This document shows, piece by piece, positions 35,111 to 43,210 of a stretch of DNA of 64,000 nt. The translations under genes and the position numbers were made by a program. Under the pieces are notes generated by a model. The model searched no databases, had not been told where the DNA came from, and worked only from the letters and a program-made list of their open reading frames with translations. The stretch comes from M2408 sp040386975 (GTDB lineage: Bacteria > Bacteroidota > Bacteroidia > Flavobacteriales_D > Crocinitomicaceae): NCBI GenBank assembly GCA_040386975.1, contig JAZKEO010000034.1:1-64000 (forward strand), read 5' to 3'. How positions within the stretch are numbered: position 1 is the first letter of the stretch; every line of letters starts with the position of its first letter.

Positions 35111-35956
35111 ATGAGTTGGTTTAAAAGAAATAAAGAAGGAATAACAACTTCAACAAAAGAGAAAAAAGAAACTCCTGAAGGATTGTGGCATAAATGTAGC
35201 AACTGTAAAACAGTTTTTACACAAGCAGATTTTGAGAAAAACGCTTACGTATGTGATCGTTGTTCTCACCACGAAAAAATTGGTTCAGAAGAATATTTTC
35301 AATTGATTTTTGATGATGGAAAATACACGGAATTAGATGCAAAATTGAGTTCTGGTGATCCATTGAAATTCACAGATACAAAAAAATATGTTGATCGCGT
35401 AAAAGCTACTCAGAAAAACACAGGTTTAACTGATGCTATTCGTACGGCTCATGGAAAAATGGACGGAGTAGATTTCGTTGTTGCTGCAATGGATTTTAGC
35501 TTTATTGGTGGTTCTTTAGGTTCTGTTATGGGAGAAAAAATTTCTCGTGCAATCGACAAAGCAATCGAATTGAAAGCTCCTTTCATGATTATCTCAAAAT
35601 CGGGTGGAGCACGAATGATGGAAGCTGGTTATTCCTTGATGCAAATGGCAAAAGTGAGCGGAAAATTAGGTTTGTTATCCGAAGCAAAATTACCTTACAT
35701 CTCATTTTTGACTGATCCAACAACAGGTGGTGTTACCGCATCTTTCGCTATGTTAGGAGATTTAAATATCGCTGAACCAAACGCATTAATTGCTTTTGCT
35801 GGTCCTCGTGTTGTGAAAGAAACAATCGGTCGCGACTTACCAGAAGGATTCCAAACTTCCGAATTCGTATTGGAACATGGTTTTTTAGATTACATCGTTG
35901 ATAGAACTGAATTAAAAATCAAATTAGCACATACGCTAAAATTACTTCTTAATTAG
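35111..35956 (+). CDS. accD: Acetyl-CoA carboxylase carboxyltransferase subunit beta
   Basis: 281 residues. With AccA it transfers the carboxyl group from carboxybiotin to acetyl-CoA, giving malonyl-CoA. An N-terminal four-cysteine zinc ribbon is complete: C29, C32, C48, C51 (KCSNCKTVF...VCDRCSHH). The crotonase-like core has KSGGARMMEAGYSLMQMAK and DPTTGGVTASFAMLGD. No accA is in the window. Confidence 0.95.
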   Translation: MSWFKRNKEGITTSTKEKKETPEGLWHKCSNCKTVFTQADFEKNAYVCDRCSHHEKIGSEEYFQLIFDDGKYTELDAKLSSGDPLKFTDTKKYVDRVKATQKNTGLTDAIRTAHGKMDGVDFVVAAMDFSFIGGSLGSVMGEKISRAIDKAIELKAPFMIISKSGGARMMEAGYSLMQMAKVSGKLGLLSEAKLPYISFLTDPTTGGVTASFAMLGDLNIAEPNALIAFAGPRVVKETIGRDLPEGFQTSEFVLEHGFLDYIVDRTELKIKLAHTLKLLLN

Positions 35957-35960
35957 AATT

Positions 35961-36025
35961 ACAGGTTTGCAAATTACAGATTACAGATTACGTAATTTGT
36001 AATCTGCAATTTGTAATCTGCAATC
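35961..36025. repeat. Heptad-repeat palindrome (ATCTGCA/ATTTGTA word)
   Basis: Left arm: GCAAATTACAGATTACAGAT-type words. Right arm: TAATTTGTAATCTGCAATTT-type words. All have a 7-bp period and complementary arms around a short centre at about 35990-35995. It lies between accD and the TTG start of the MutS-like gene. Confidence 0.8.
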
Positions 36026-36034
36026 AATTTTTCA

Positions 36035-37789
36035 TTGACGGTATACAAAAATCTTTTAGAATCAAATTCCCTTGAATTAATTCGTGTAAAAAAACAAATT
36101 CGTTTGTTGACTTTTTTACGTTTAGTCGTTTTTGTCACTTTTTCACTTTTCGCTTATTTTTCTTGGGGAAATACGCCGATTTTTATTTCATCCATTTTCC
36201 TTGGAATAGCGATTTTTTTAATTACAATTCGCTATTGGGTTGATGTAAACTTGAAGTTTGAGAAAATAAAACAAAAAATTCATTTTCTAAATTTAGAACT
36301 TGAAATAACAGAAACCAATAAAGGCCTTTTTGATTCAGGAAAAGAATTCTCAAATTCAAAACACGCTTTTTCTAACGATTTAGATTTATTTGCTGAACAT
36401 GGTATTTTTGCCTACATCAATCGCACGACATCATTTTTAGGGAAAAAAATTCTTGCAGAAATTCTCTTGGAAGGAAATAATAAAAGAGAAAAAACGAATC
36501 AGCAAATAGAATTTTTATCACACGAGATTGAATGGACAATCGATTTTCGTGTTGCTGGAGCTATTTCAAGTAGAGAAAAAGCTTACAACAAAGAAATTTC
36601 AAATTTTGCCAAACTAGATTTCAAAAACCCCAAAATACTTCAAGTTTTAAGATTCTTGATTCCGATTATTTCGATTTCTGCCTTGATTTTAAATTCATTT
36701 GAATTGATTTCATCTTCGCTTTTGGGAATCGCTCTTACGGCATGTATTCTGCCAACAGGAATTTTGTTAAAACAAACAAATCTTTGGGCAAGTACCATTT
36801 CAGAATACGAGGCAAAAATCAATACGCTTTTAGACCAATTAGTTTTGTTAAAAAAACTTTCGTCTGAAGAAGCAAAAACAATGCTCGATTTGAATGAATT
36901 TCATTCAATAGAAAATGAATTCAAGCAATGGAAAACACTTTCCAAACGCTTTGATCTACGTATGAATATTGTTGTTTCAATACCCTTAAACCTATTTTTC
37001 GCCTGGGATATTCAGCAACGCATTTCTTTGGAAAACTGGACAAAGAAGAACAGCAAAAATCTCAGCGAATGGGAAAACAAATTGGCATATTTGGAAGTGC
37101 TGATTTCTGGTGCAACATTGAGGTATAACAATCAAAATGAAACCATTTTTGCAGAAATTTTAAAATACAAAAAGTCTTACGAAACTAAAAACATGGCCCA
37201 TCCTTTGATTCCATCTAAAAAAAGAATTTCGAATGATTTTGTATTAAAAGAAGAAGAAAATTTTTATATTTTGACAGGACCAAATATGGCTGGGAAAAGT
37301 ACCTATTTGCGTTCTTTAGGAACAAATATTGTTTTCGCCAACGCTGGTTTTCCTGTTTTTGCTCAAACTTTCTCTATTCCAGAAATAAAACTTTTTTCAA
37401 GCATGCGAACTTCTGATGATTTATCAAACGAAAGTTCTTATTTCCATGCCGAATTAACACGCTTGAAACAAATGAAAGATGTGTTGATTGAAAACAAGAA
37501 TTTATTTGTTCTTTTGGACGAAATATTAAAGGGAACAAACAGCAAAGACAAGGAAGAAGGTTCCAAAAAATTTCTTCAAAAAATGAAAAATCTAGGTGCA
37601 AAAGGAATCATTGCAACTCACGATTTGTCGCTTTGCACTTTAAGCAATGAAAATGAATCATTTACAAATTTCTACTTCGATTCAACCATTGCTGACAACG
37701 AATTATCCTTTGATTACAAACTTAAAAAAGGAATTTGTCAAAACATGAATGCTTCCTTTTTACTCAAAAAAATGGAATTAATTGATTGA
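36035..37789 (+). CDS. Membrane-anchored MutS-like ATPase
   Basis: 584 residues. Two TM helices near the N terminus (about 24-66) and two more around 205-245 are followed by a MutS ATPase domain. It has Walker A TGPNMAGKSTYLRSLG (about 415), the SSMRTSDDLSNESSYFHAEL signature, and Walker B LFVLLDEILKGTNS (about 490). Mismatch-recognition domains I-III are absent. Such membrane MutS-related proteins are widespread in Bacteroidota with unknown function. The start appears to be TTG at 36035; no ATG is available upstream in frame. The upstream heptad hairpin lies 9 nt before it. Confidence 0.85.
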   Translation: MTVYKNLLESNSLELIRVKKQIRLLTFLRLVVFVTFSLFAYFSWGNTPIFISSIFLGIAIFLITIRYWVDVNLKFEKIKQKIHFLNLELEITETNKGLFDSGKEFSNSKHAFSNDLDLFAEHGIFAYINRTTSFLGKKILAEILLEGNNKREKTNQQIEFLSHEIEWTIDFRVAGAISSREKAYNKEISNFAKLDFKNPKILQVLRFLIPIISISALILNSFELISSSLLGIALTACILPTGILLKQTNLWASTISEYEAKINTLLDQLVLLKKLSSEEAKTMLDLNEFHSIENEFKQWKTLSKRFDLRMNIVVSIPLNLFFAWDIQQRISLENWTKKNSKNLSEWENKLAYLEVLISGATLRYNNQNETIFAEILKYKKSYETKNMAHPLIPSKKRISNDFVLKEEENFYILTGPNMAGKSTYLRSLGTNIVFANAGFPVFAQTFSIPEIKLFSSMRTSDDLSNESSYFHAELTRLKQMKDVLIENKNLFVLLDEILKGTNSKDKEEGSKKFLQKMKNLGAKGIIATHDLSLCTLSNENESFTNFYFDSTIADNELSFDYKLKKGICQNMNASFLLKKMELID

Positions 37790-37838
37790 TACCAATTTCC
37801 AAAAATTATTTCTACCTTTATACTTTAAAGCCTAGATC

Positions 37839-38495
37839 ATGAAATACTGGAAATATATCATCTTGTTTTTAATTATATTTCCTATTCAATTGTTTTCACA
37901 AGATGAAGAGCCAACGTTTTACAAAGTAATCAAACCGAAACATACTTACGCAATCGATTTCGCTTTGCCAGTTTGTATTTCCAACAAAGCTTTCAAAGGA
38001 ATCATGCAAGGTTTCATTCGCTTTTCAGGATCCTATCATTATTCATTAAAAAATAATTTTTATATTGGTTTAGGTGGTAGTTATACCTACTTTCAAATCA
38101 ATCGTTTTAAAACTTTTCCTAATATTTCAGGAGGGATGCATATCTCAAATGGCTACCTAAAACTTGGTTATGAGAAATATTATTCCGAAAGAATTGGTAT
38201 AGATTTTGGTGTGCGAGAAGGCTTTTCTCAACTTATTTTTCACTCAGATTCTTTAGCGAAACCAAATACAAAACTTGTAAATACAATCGAACCATATTTT
38301 TCATTTTGTTTGACGGGAAGTCACAATACAGCTTACAAATGGACTTTAGCCTATTCTTTTTTAGGTTTTGGCTTTAACCCTCAGCAAGTTGGTGATTTCG
38401 TAAACGAAGATTTTGAGAAAAGTGAATTTTCTCGAATTACACAATTTTTATCTTTCGGTTTTAGTTTTTCGCATTATTTTAAGCAGAGAGATTAA
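37839..38495 (+). CDS. Predicted outer-membrane beta-barrel protein
   Basis: 218 residues with signal peptide (MKYWKYIILFLIIFPIQLFSQ). The rest alternates amphipathic strands (FYIGLGGSYTYFQI, YLKLGYEKYYSERIGIDFGVREGF, LAYSFLGFGFNP) and ends with FLSFGFSFSHYF, an aromatic C-terminal strand as in small barrels. The family is not recognised. A TATACTTTA-like promoter box is about 15 nt before the start. Confidence 0.7.
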   Translation: MKYWKYIILFLIIFPIQLFSQDEEPTFYKVIKPKHTYAIDFALPVCISNKAFKGIMQGFIRFSGSYHYSLKNNFYIGLGGSYTYFQINRFKTFPNISGGMHISNGYLKLGYEKYYSERIGIDFGVREGFSQLIFHSDSLAKPNTKLVNTIEPYFSFCLTGSHNTAYKWTLAYSFLGFGFNPQQVGDFVNEDFEKSEFSRITQFLSFGFSFSHYFKQRD

Positions 38496-38500
38496 TCTTT

Positions 38501-38563
38501 AGTTATGAATTTTGAGTTATGAATTGAAACACACTCATTACTCATAGTTCCTAACTCATAACT
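38501..38563. repeat. Heptad-repeat palindrome (AACTCAT word) between convergent genes
   Basis: Left arm AGTTATGAATTTTGAGTTAT..., right arm ACTCATAGTTCCTAACTCAT.... The outer 8-9 bp (AGTTATGA/TCATAACT) pair perfectly and the rest imperfectly. It sits exactly between stops at 38495 (+) and 38566 (-), where it may terminate both transcripts. Confidence 0.75.
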
Positions 38564-38565
38564 TT

Positions 38566-40059
38566 CTAATGCTTCACAACAAATTTAACTACTGAATTTT
38601 CTCTTTTCAAATAATAAACTCCATTTTGAAAATTTTCTGTTGAAAGTGAATTTCCTTTTCCTTTCAAAATTTCTTGTCCTAAACAGTTTGTGATCGTAAA
38701 TTCCTCCAATTGTTTTGAAAAAGAAAGTTCATCTCTCGTTGGATTTGGATACACTTCAAAATCTGAAAGTGAAATCTTTTTGACTAGATTGATAGGTTCT
38801 AAACGCTCATAAGCTCCCATATCAACAACATTTCCCAATATTCTCGTATTTCCAGCAATATCTGTACTAGAAACGTTTGTATTGTCGCCACTATTCAAAC
38901 AAGGAGAATTTAAATTCAACATAAAAGCATCTTGTAAATCAAACAAACAATTATCTACAAGAACCGGATTTACAAAACTTGGATCTAGGAAAATATTTCC
39001 TGTATTTGCACCTAAAATTGGATTCGCATTTGTTTGACCTAAAGTATCTACACACGAATAAGTCGCATTAAAAGTCGCTGTTCCTTTGATGAAAAACTGA
39101 GGACCATCAAGTATTGCTGTGTTTCCCCAAAAAATAGAATTTCGAACAGTAATCTGGCAATTTCCATCAAAATTTGTCCCTCCCCAATCAGAATTATCAC
39201 AAATGATCGCTCCAGCATTTCCATTTGTTGCTTGATTCCCATAAAAAGTACAATTCAAAAAACTTGGTGTTGACGTTCCAGTTCCTCCACCCCAACAATA
39301 AATCCCACCAGCTGTTGGAGCAATGTTGTTGATAAAAACACAATTAATTACAGTTGGACTTGCGTTTCCATCCAAACCAAAATTATCAATAGCACCGCCA
39401 CCATTAAAAGCTGTATTGTCTTCGAAATAACAATTTTCAATGTGTGGACTTGCATTTCCTCCGCTAAATCCATTGTCAAAAATTCCACCGCCAAAGCCTG
39501 CGTGATTATTTCTAAAAACACAATTCAAAATCGTTGGATTACAAAAACCTCCTGACAATGAACCACCATTGTAAATTCCTCCACCTAAACCTTCGTTTCC
39601 TGTCGTTGCCCGGTCGTCGTAGCCATTTACGATTTGAAAACCGTCAATCAGGGCAGATTCATCCAAATTCTGATTGAAAATCACATGATAGGAATTATCA
39701 AATAGCACATTTTGAGTTCCAAGATCACCAGACAAAATTGAACAAGAAGAACATGTCAAATTTCGCTCAGTCAAACTTGTTTCAACTCCCACAAAGCCAC
39801 CGTAAATTGAAATTCCATTTCGCATCGAAAAACTTTGTGTTCTGTCTGATGTACTTGTTGGAAGATAAGTTCCACAAGCTACCCATACCTCATCATTGAC
39901 TTGAGCATTATTGATTGCCGTTTGTAAATTAGTCCCAGAAATCGCATTGGCCCAAGAACTTCCATCTTGAGAACCAGCTCCGTTTTGAGTGACAAAAATC
40001 GTTGCTGCTGAAAGATTTAAAAAAGTTAAAAAACTTGTGAGTAGTAAGATTATGCGCAT
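38566..40059 (-). CDS. Secreted parallel beta-helix protein with T9SS sorting domain
   Basis: 497 residues. Signal peptide (MRIILLLTSFLTFLNLSAA), then a polymorphic-outer-membrane/pectate-lyase-like right-handed beta-helix. The opening is IFVTQNGAGSQDGSSWANAISGTNLQTAI, followed by rungs such as NPTILNCVFRNNHAGFGGGI, SPHIENCYFEDNTAFNGGGA, SPTVINCVFINNIAPTAGGI. The T9SS domain starts near residue 436 (VYPNPTRDELSFSKQLEEFT) and closely resembles those of the three genes upstream. The start is 4 nt from the stop of the next upstream gene, so they are co-transcribed. Binding or lyase activity cannot be assigned. Confidence 0.83.
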   Translation of the reverse strand: MRIILLLTSFLTFLNLSAATIFVTQNGAGSQDGSSWANAISGTNLQTAINNAQVNDEVWVACGTYLPTSTSDRTQSFSMRNGISIYGGFVGVETSLTERNLTCSSCSILSGDLGTQNVLFDNSYHVIFNQNLDESALIDGFQIVNGYDDRATTGNEGLGGGIYNGGSLSGGFCNPTILNCVFRNNHAGFGGGIFDNGFSGGNASPHIENCYFEDNTAFNGGGAIDNFGLDGNASPTVINCVFINNIAPTAGGIYCWGGGTGTSTPSFLNCTFYGNQATNGNAGAIICDNSDWGGTNFDGNCQITVRNSIFWGNTAILDGPQFFIKGTATFNATYSCVDTLGQTNANPILGANTGNIFLDPSFVNPVLVDNCLFDLQDAFMLNLNSPCLNSGDNTNVSSTDIAGNTRILGNVVDMGAYERLEPINLVKKISLSDFEVYPNPTRDELSFSKQLEEFTITNCLGQEILKGKGNSLSTENFQNGVYYLKRENSVVKFVVKH

Positions 40060-40063
40060 AAAG

Positions 40064-41275
40064 TTATTTTTGAACTATAAACTTATATAAATTATTTCTA
40101 AACTGCAAATAATAAATCCCATTTTCTAACACTTCGATTGAAACAGAGATTCCTTTTCCTTGCAATATTTCTTGTCCCAAAGCATTTTTAATCGCAAATT
40201 CTTCCAAATATTCTGAGAAATTTAATGTTTCATTTACAGGATTTGGATAAAGTGAAAAAGTTTTATTTTTAAGTTCATCAACTTTATTAGTTGGATTGTA
40301 AATTGGTCCTATATAATCTTTTGCAACGACAACATGGTCGTACAAAACGTCATTATTAGCTGTAGAAGTATTATTTGTTGAATAATTTTTAAGCCAAATA
40401 TAATTGAAAACAACAGCTGGATTACTTCTAAATCTAAAACCATCAAAAGGCGCACCAACTCCTTCAACAAATGTTGCTTGATTCCATGTTCCATTAGGAA
40501 AACCTTGTCCGTAATGTCCAACTAATTGCCCGTTAATCCACAATTTCAATTCTCCTGTACTATTCGTAGGATTATTCATTTTTATCATCACTTCGATACA
40601 ATTCCATACATCCATAGTTAAAGAACCATTTGAAGAAGGACTAATAAATTCATTTCCAAAATACTGTCCAGCACTTGAACCAGATGTAAAACCTTTCATA
40701 TCCATCCAATAGTTGTAAAATCCAAATTTGGAAGACGTTTGTGGACTTTGATTCGCCAAACCTCTAATTTCTGTTCCAATCACAAAAGCAGAATCTCCGC
40801 TTGTTGGAATCGTTCGTCCTGGAGTGTTACATGGCCAACATTGATTTGCAGGATTCGTTCCTCCCATCCATACTCCAGAATGATGAAAAGTGAAATTAGA
40901 ATTGTATTTTACATAATACCTAACAAAAACAGAATCTGTAATTCCATTCGAAAATTTCTTCAAAATGTTAGCATCTTCGCTCGGATCATTTGAAACAGTA
41001 CTATTTTCAACAGTTGTAAGCTTTAATGATTGGCTCCCCAGACTTCCAAGAGGAATTGAAGCATCAAAATTAATATGAGATTGCATTTGAGAAGTTTGAT
41101 ATCCAACAGATTGAATCATTTCCTGAATGCTATCTTGTTCAAACATTTCAGAGAAAACAACTGCTGAATTACTTCCAATTCCAATGTCATTTGGATGTTG
41201 TAGCGAAATTTGACCAAATGAAAAGCATGAAATTGAAGTTGTAACAATGCTAAATAGTGTATTTAGATTTTTCAT
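40064..41275 (-). CDS. Secreted lectin/lyase-fold protein with T9SS sorting domain
   Basis: 403 residues. Signal peptide about 1-22. The central domain (VFVRYYVKYNSNFTFHHSGVWMGG; WNCIEVMIKMNNPTNSTGELKLWINGQLVGHYG; FDGFRFRSNPAVVFNYIWLKNY) has the concanavalin A-like jelly-roll look of polysaccharide lyases (PL14/PL20-like) or laminin-G lectins. The T9SS domain begins near residue 340 (LYPNPVNETLNFSEYLEEF). Co-transcribed with the beta-helix gene. No catalytic residues are assigned with confidence. Confidence 0.75.
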   Translation of the reverse strand: MKNLNTLFSIVTTSISCFSFGQISLQHPNDIGIGSNSAVVFSEMFEQDSIQEMIQSVGYQTSQMQSHINFDASIPLGSLGSQSLKLTTVENSTVSNDPSEDANILKKFSNGITDSVFVRYYVKYNSNFTFHHSGVWMGGTNPANQCWPCNTPGRTIPTSGDSAFVIGTEIRGLANQSPQTSSKFGFYNYWMDMKGFTSGSSAGQYFGNEFISPSSNGSLTMDVWNCIEVMIKMNNPTNSTGELKLWINGQLVGHYGQGFPNGTWNQATFVEGVGAPFDGFRFRSNPAVVFNYIWLKNYSTNNTSTANNDVLYDHVVVAKDYIGPIYNPTNKVDELKNKTFSLYPNPVNETLNFSEYLEEFAIKNALGQEILQGKGISVSIEVLENGIYYLQFRNNLYKFIVQK

Positions 41276-41322
41276 ATTCGTTTATTTTATGTTTCAATTC
41301 ATAACTACAAACTCAAAACTAA

Positions 41323-43092
41323 TTAATGTTTAACAATAAACCTTAGATTCACATCTTTTGCACTTAAGAAATAGATTCCATTTCTCATTTCTGAAGTTGA
41401 AACAAAATTTCCTTTTCCTTTCAAAATTTCTTGTCCCAAACTGTTTCTTATTGTGAATTCTTCTAAATATTCCGAAAAATTTAATTGAGAATTTGTTGGA
41501 TTAGGATAAAGTCGCAACTGATTTATTGACACATTGATTTCTGACACATCTGAAGTATTAATTGTGTGTTCCAAAATTAATATACTCATTGGTGGAATTA
41601 TAAAGTTCCCATTTGCATCTGCGTAAACTGTCGTTTCAATAAATACCTCATCTGTTGGAGCAGTTGCACTTAGAACTCGAGCATTTTGTAAATTATAATT
41701 ACCAATTCCACTTACTTGAAAAGTATGCGTATCAAGTGAATCTCTGTTTACTGCAATCACATTTAATTGTGATAAATCATTGGAAACAAAAGAACTTGAA
41801 TTTACTCCATAAGGATTTCCGTCACTTCCAGGAGATGAAGTATTTGACGTTTGAACTGAATGATCTAAAACTAAAGGAGCAAGTTTTTTATACATCTGAG
41901 CCACAGGCATTAAAGTATAAACACCGTTTAACAATCTTATTGGATGCCAAACTGCTGAAGGCATTCCATAGACCCAAAAATTCACACGTTCTAAATTATT
42001 TAATTTACTCATTCCCATGAGGAAATCTACACTCAAAATCGTTCCTTGCCATTGCATAGCAATATCTTTATCTGCTTGAGATGGAGGTGTTTGAGGAATT
42101 CCATGTGCATAATCTCCTAAAATCATTTTTAATCCATGAACTTGGCAACTATCTGCCAAATCGCTATAAATGGAAACAAAATTTGAAACTTTTGTTAATG
42201 TTCCTGATTCGACAGGAAAAGCATGTGGAGAAAATCCATAAATTTTACCTGAAGCAGCCAATGGAGAATTTAAAATTCTCGAATGCCACGTATTTGAACC
42301 AACATTGGTTCCAACAGTCGCTAAAGTAATATGAATTGAAGGGTCGATAGCTAACATCGCATCAATAATTGGAGGAATTAAATTCAAATAAGCATCGCAA
42401 CCTGCAGTTGTTGCACCAAACTCATGACTTGCCCAAGGCTCATTTCCCATATTCCATAATTTGATTCCATAAGGAGTATCGTGTCCATTTGCTGAACGAA
42501 TTGCTGCCCAATCTATTCCTCCACCTGGGTTTGTACCATCATTTGGAGCATTAGCATATTCAACCCAATCTGCACAATGCTGAATGATATTTGGCAGTGC
42601 TTGTCTTTGCTGAATTTGGTCAGCCCAAACTGTCGCGGAATCATAAATTGAAACCATGATATGCACATCTTGTGGACTCATTCCTTTTGAAGCTGTCCAA
42701 GCCATAAACTCATCAAAACCAAATTCAACAGCTTGAGCAGGTCCTAAATTTCCTAGAAGGGATTGATTAGGGCGAGATGCTGCTGGCAAACCAATTGATT
42801 TTTTCCAATCGTAGCCTACACCAATTCCATTTCCTGGAAAACGTGTTGTTGAAACTGGAAAATCACCAAATAGAGGTTCAACCTCTGGAATTAATGTTCC
42901 ATCTGTGTTAAAATATCCTATTGAAGAACCATTCGTGGCTTTCATTCCAGTACGTGAATCCATTGTAATTCCAAACAAAAATTTAGAATTTGGCATTTGA
43001 ACTGAATTCACATCAATTGTACTTGTAGATGTTTGTTGCGCATTTATTTGAATAAAAAATAAACAAATAAAAAAAGTAAAAAGTGTTTTCAT
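41323..43092 (-). CDS. Secreted GH51-like glycoside hydrolase with T9SS sorting domain
   Basis: 589 residues with signal peptide (MKTLFTFFICLFFIQINAQ). The TIM-barrel domain has RFPGNGIGVGYDWKKSIG and DWVEYANAPNDG...WAAIRSANGHDTPYGIKLWNMGNEPW. The last block is the clan GH-A acid/base motif (E218), with spacing much like alpha-L-arabinofuranosidases of GH51. The expected nucleophile glutamate is not obvious; LKMILGDYAHG occupies a comparable place with D, so activity is uncertain. The T9SS domain starts near residue 525 (LYPNPTNSQLNFSEYLEEF). Its own ECF-type promoter element lies 28 nt upstream. Confidence 0.75.
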   Translation of the reverse strand: MKTLFTFFICLFFIQINAQQTSTSTIDVNSVQMPNSKFLFGITMDSRTGMKATNGSSIGYFNTDGTLIPEVEPLFGDFPVSTTRFPGNGIGVGYDWKKSIGLPAASRPNQSLLGNLGPAQAVEFGFDEFMAWTASKGMSPQDVHIMVSIYDSATVWADQIQQRQALPNIIQHCADWVEYANAPNDGTNPGGGIDWAAIRSANGHDTPYGIKLWNMGNEPWASHEFGATTAGCDAYLNLIPPIIDAMLAIDPSIHITLATVGTNVGSNTWHSRILNSPLAASGKIYGFSPHAFPVESGTLTKVSNFVSIYSDLADSCQVHGLKMILGDYAHGIPQTPPSQADKDIAMQWQGTILSVDFLMGMSKLNNLERVNFWVYGMPSAVWHPIRLLNGVYTLMPVAQMYKKLAPLVLDHSVQTSNTSSPGSDGNPYGVNSSSFVSNDLSQLNVIAVNRDSLDTHTFQVSGIGNYNLQNARVLSATAPTDEVFIETTVYADANGNFIIPPMSILILEHTINTSDVSEINVSINQLRLYPNPTNSQLNFSEYLEEFTIRNSLGQEILKGKGNFVSTSEMRNGIYFLSAKDVNLRFIVKH

Positions 43093-43119
43093 CGTGATTT
43101 ATTTTAAGTTTCTAATTAC

Positions 43120-43151
43120 TTACACGTAAGTCAAAAAGAAAAAGTTGGGTT
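43120..43151 (-). promoter_or_regulatory. ECF-type promoter element, copy A
   Basis: On the minus strand: AACCCAAC (-35), TTTTTGACTT in the spacer, CGTGTAA (-10). It lies 28 nt upstream of the GH51-like gene and matches copy B (45792-45823) at 31 of 32 positions. Confidence 0.72.
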
Positions 43152-43156
43152 TTGAT

Positions 43157-43207
43157 AGTTATGAGTTTATCAAACACTCAAAATTCATAACTCAACACTC
43201 ATAACTA
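43157..43207. repeat. Heptad-repeat palindrome (AACTCAT word)
   Basis: TAGTTATGAGT at the left and ACTCATAACTA at the right are perfect inverted copies. The interior carries further ACTCAAA/ATTCATA words. It lies between the stop of the propeller gene (43211) and the ECF element of the GH51-like gene. Confidence 0.75.
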
Positions 43208-43210
43208 TTT

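Noticed and set aside
35035..36025. Heptad palindromes as simple rho-independent terminators
   Set aside because: Some lie within operons such as hom/osmC, arms are AT-rich and imperfect, and no consistent U-tract follows. They are recorded as repeats instead.
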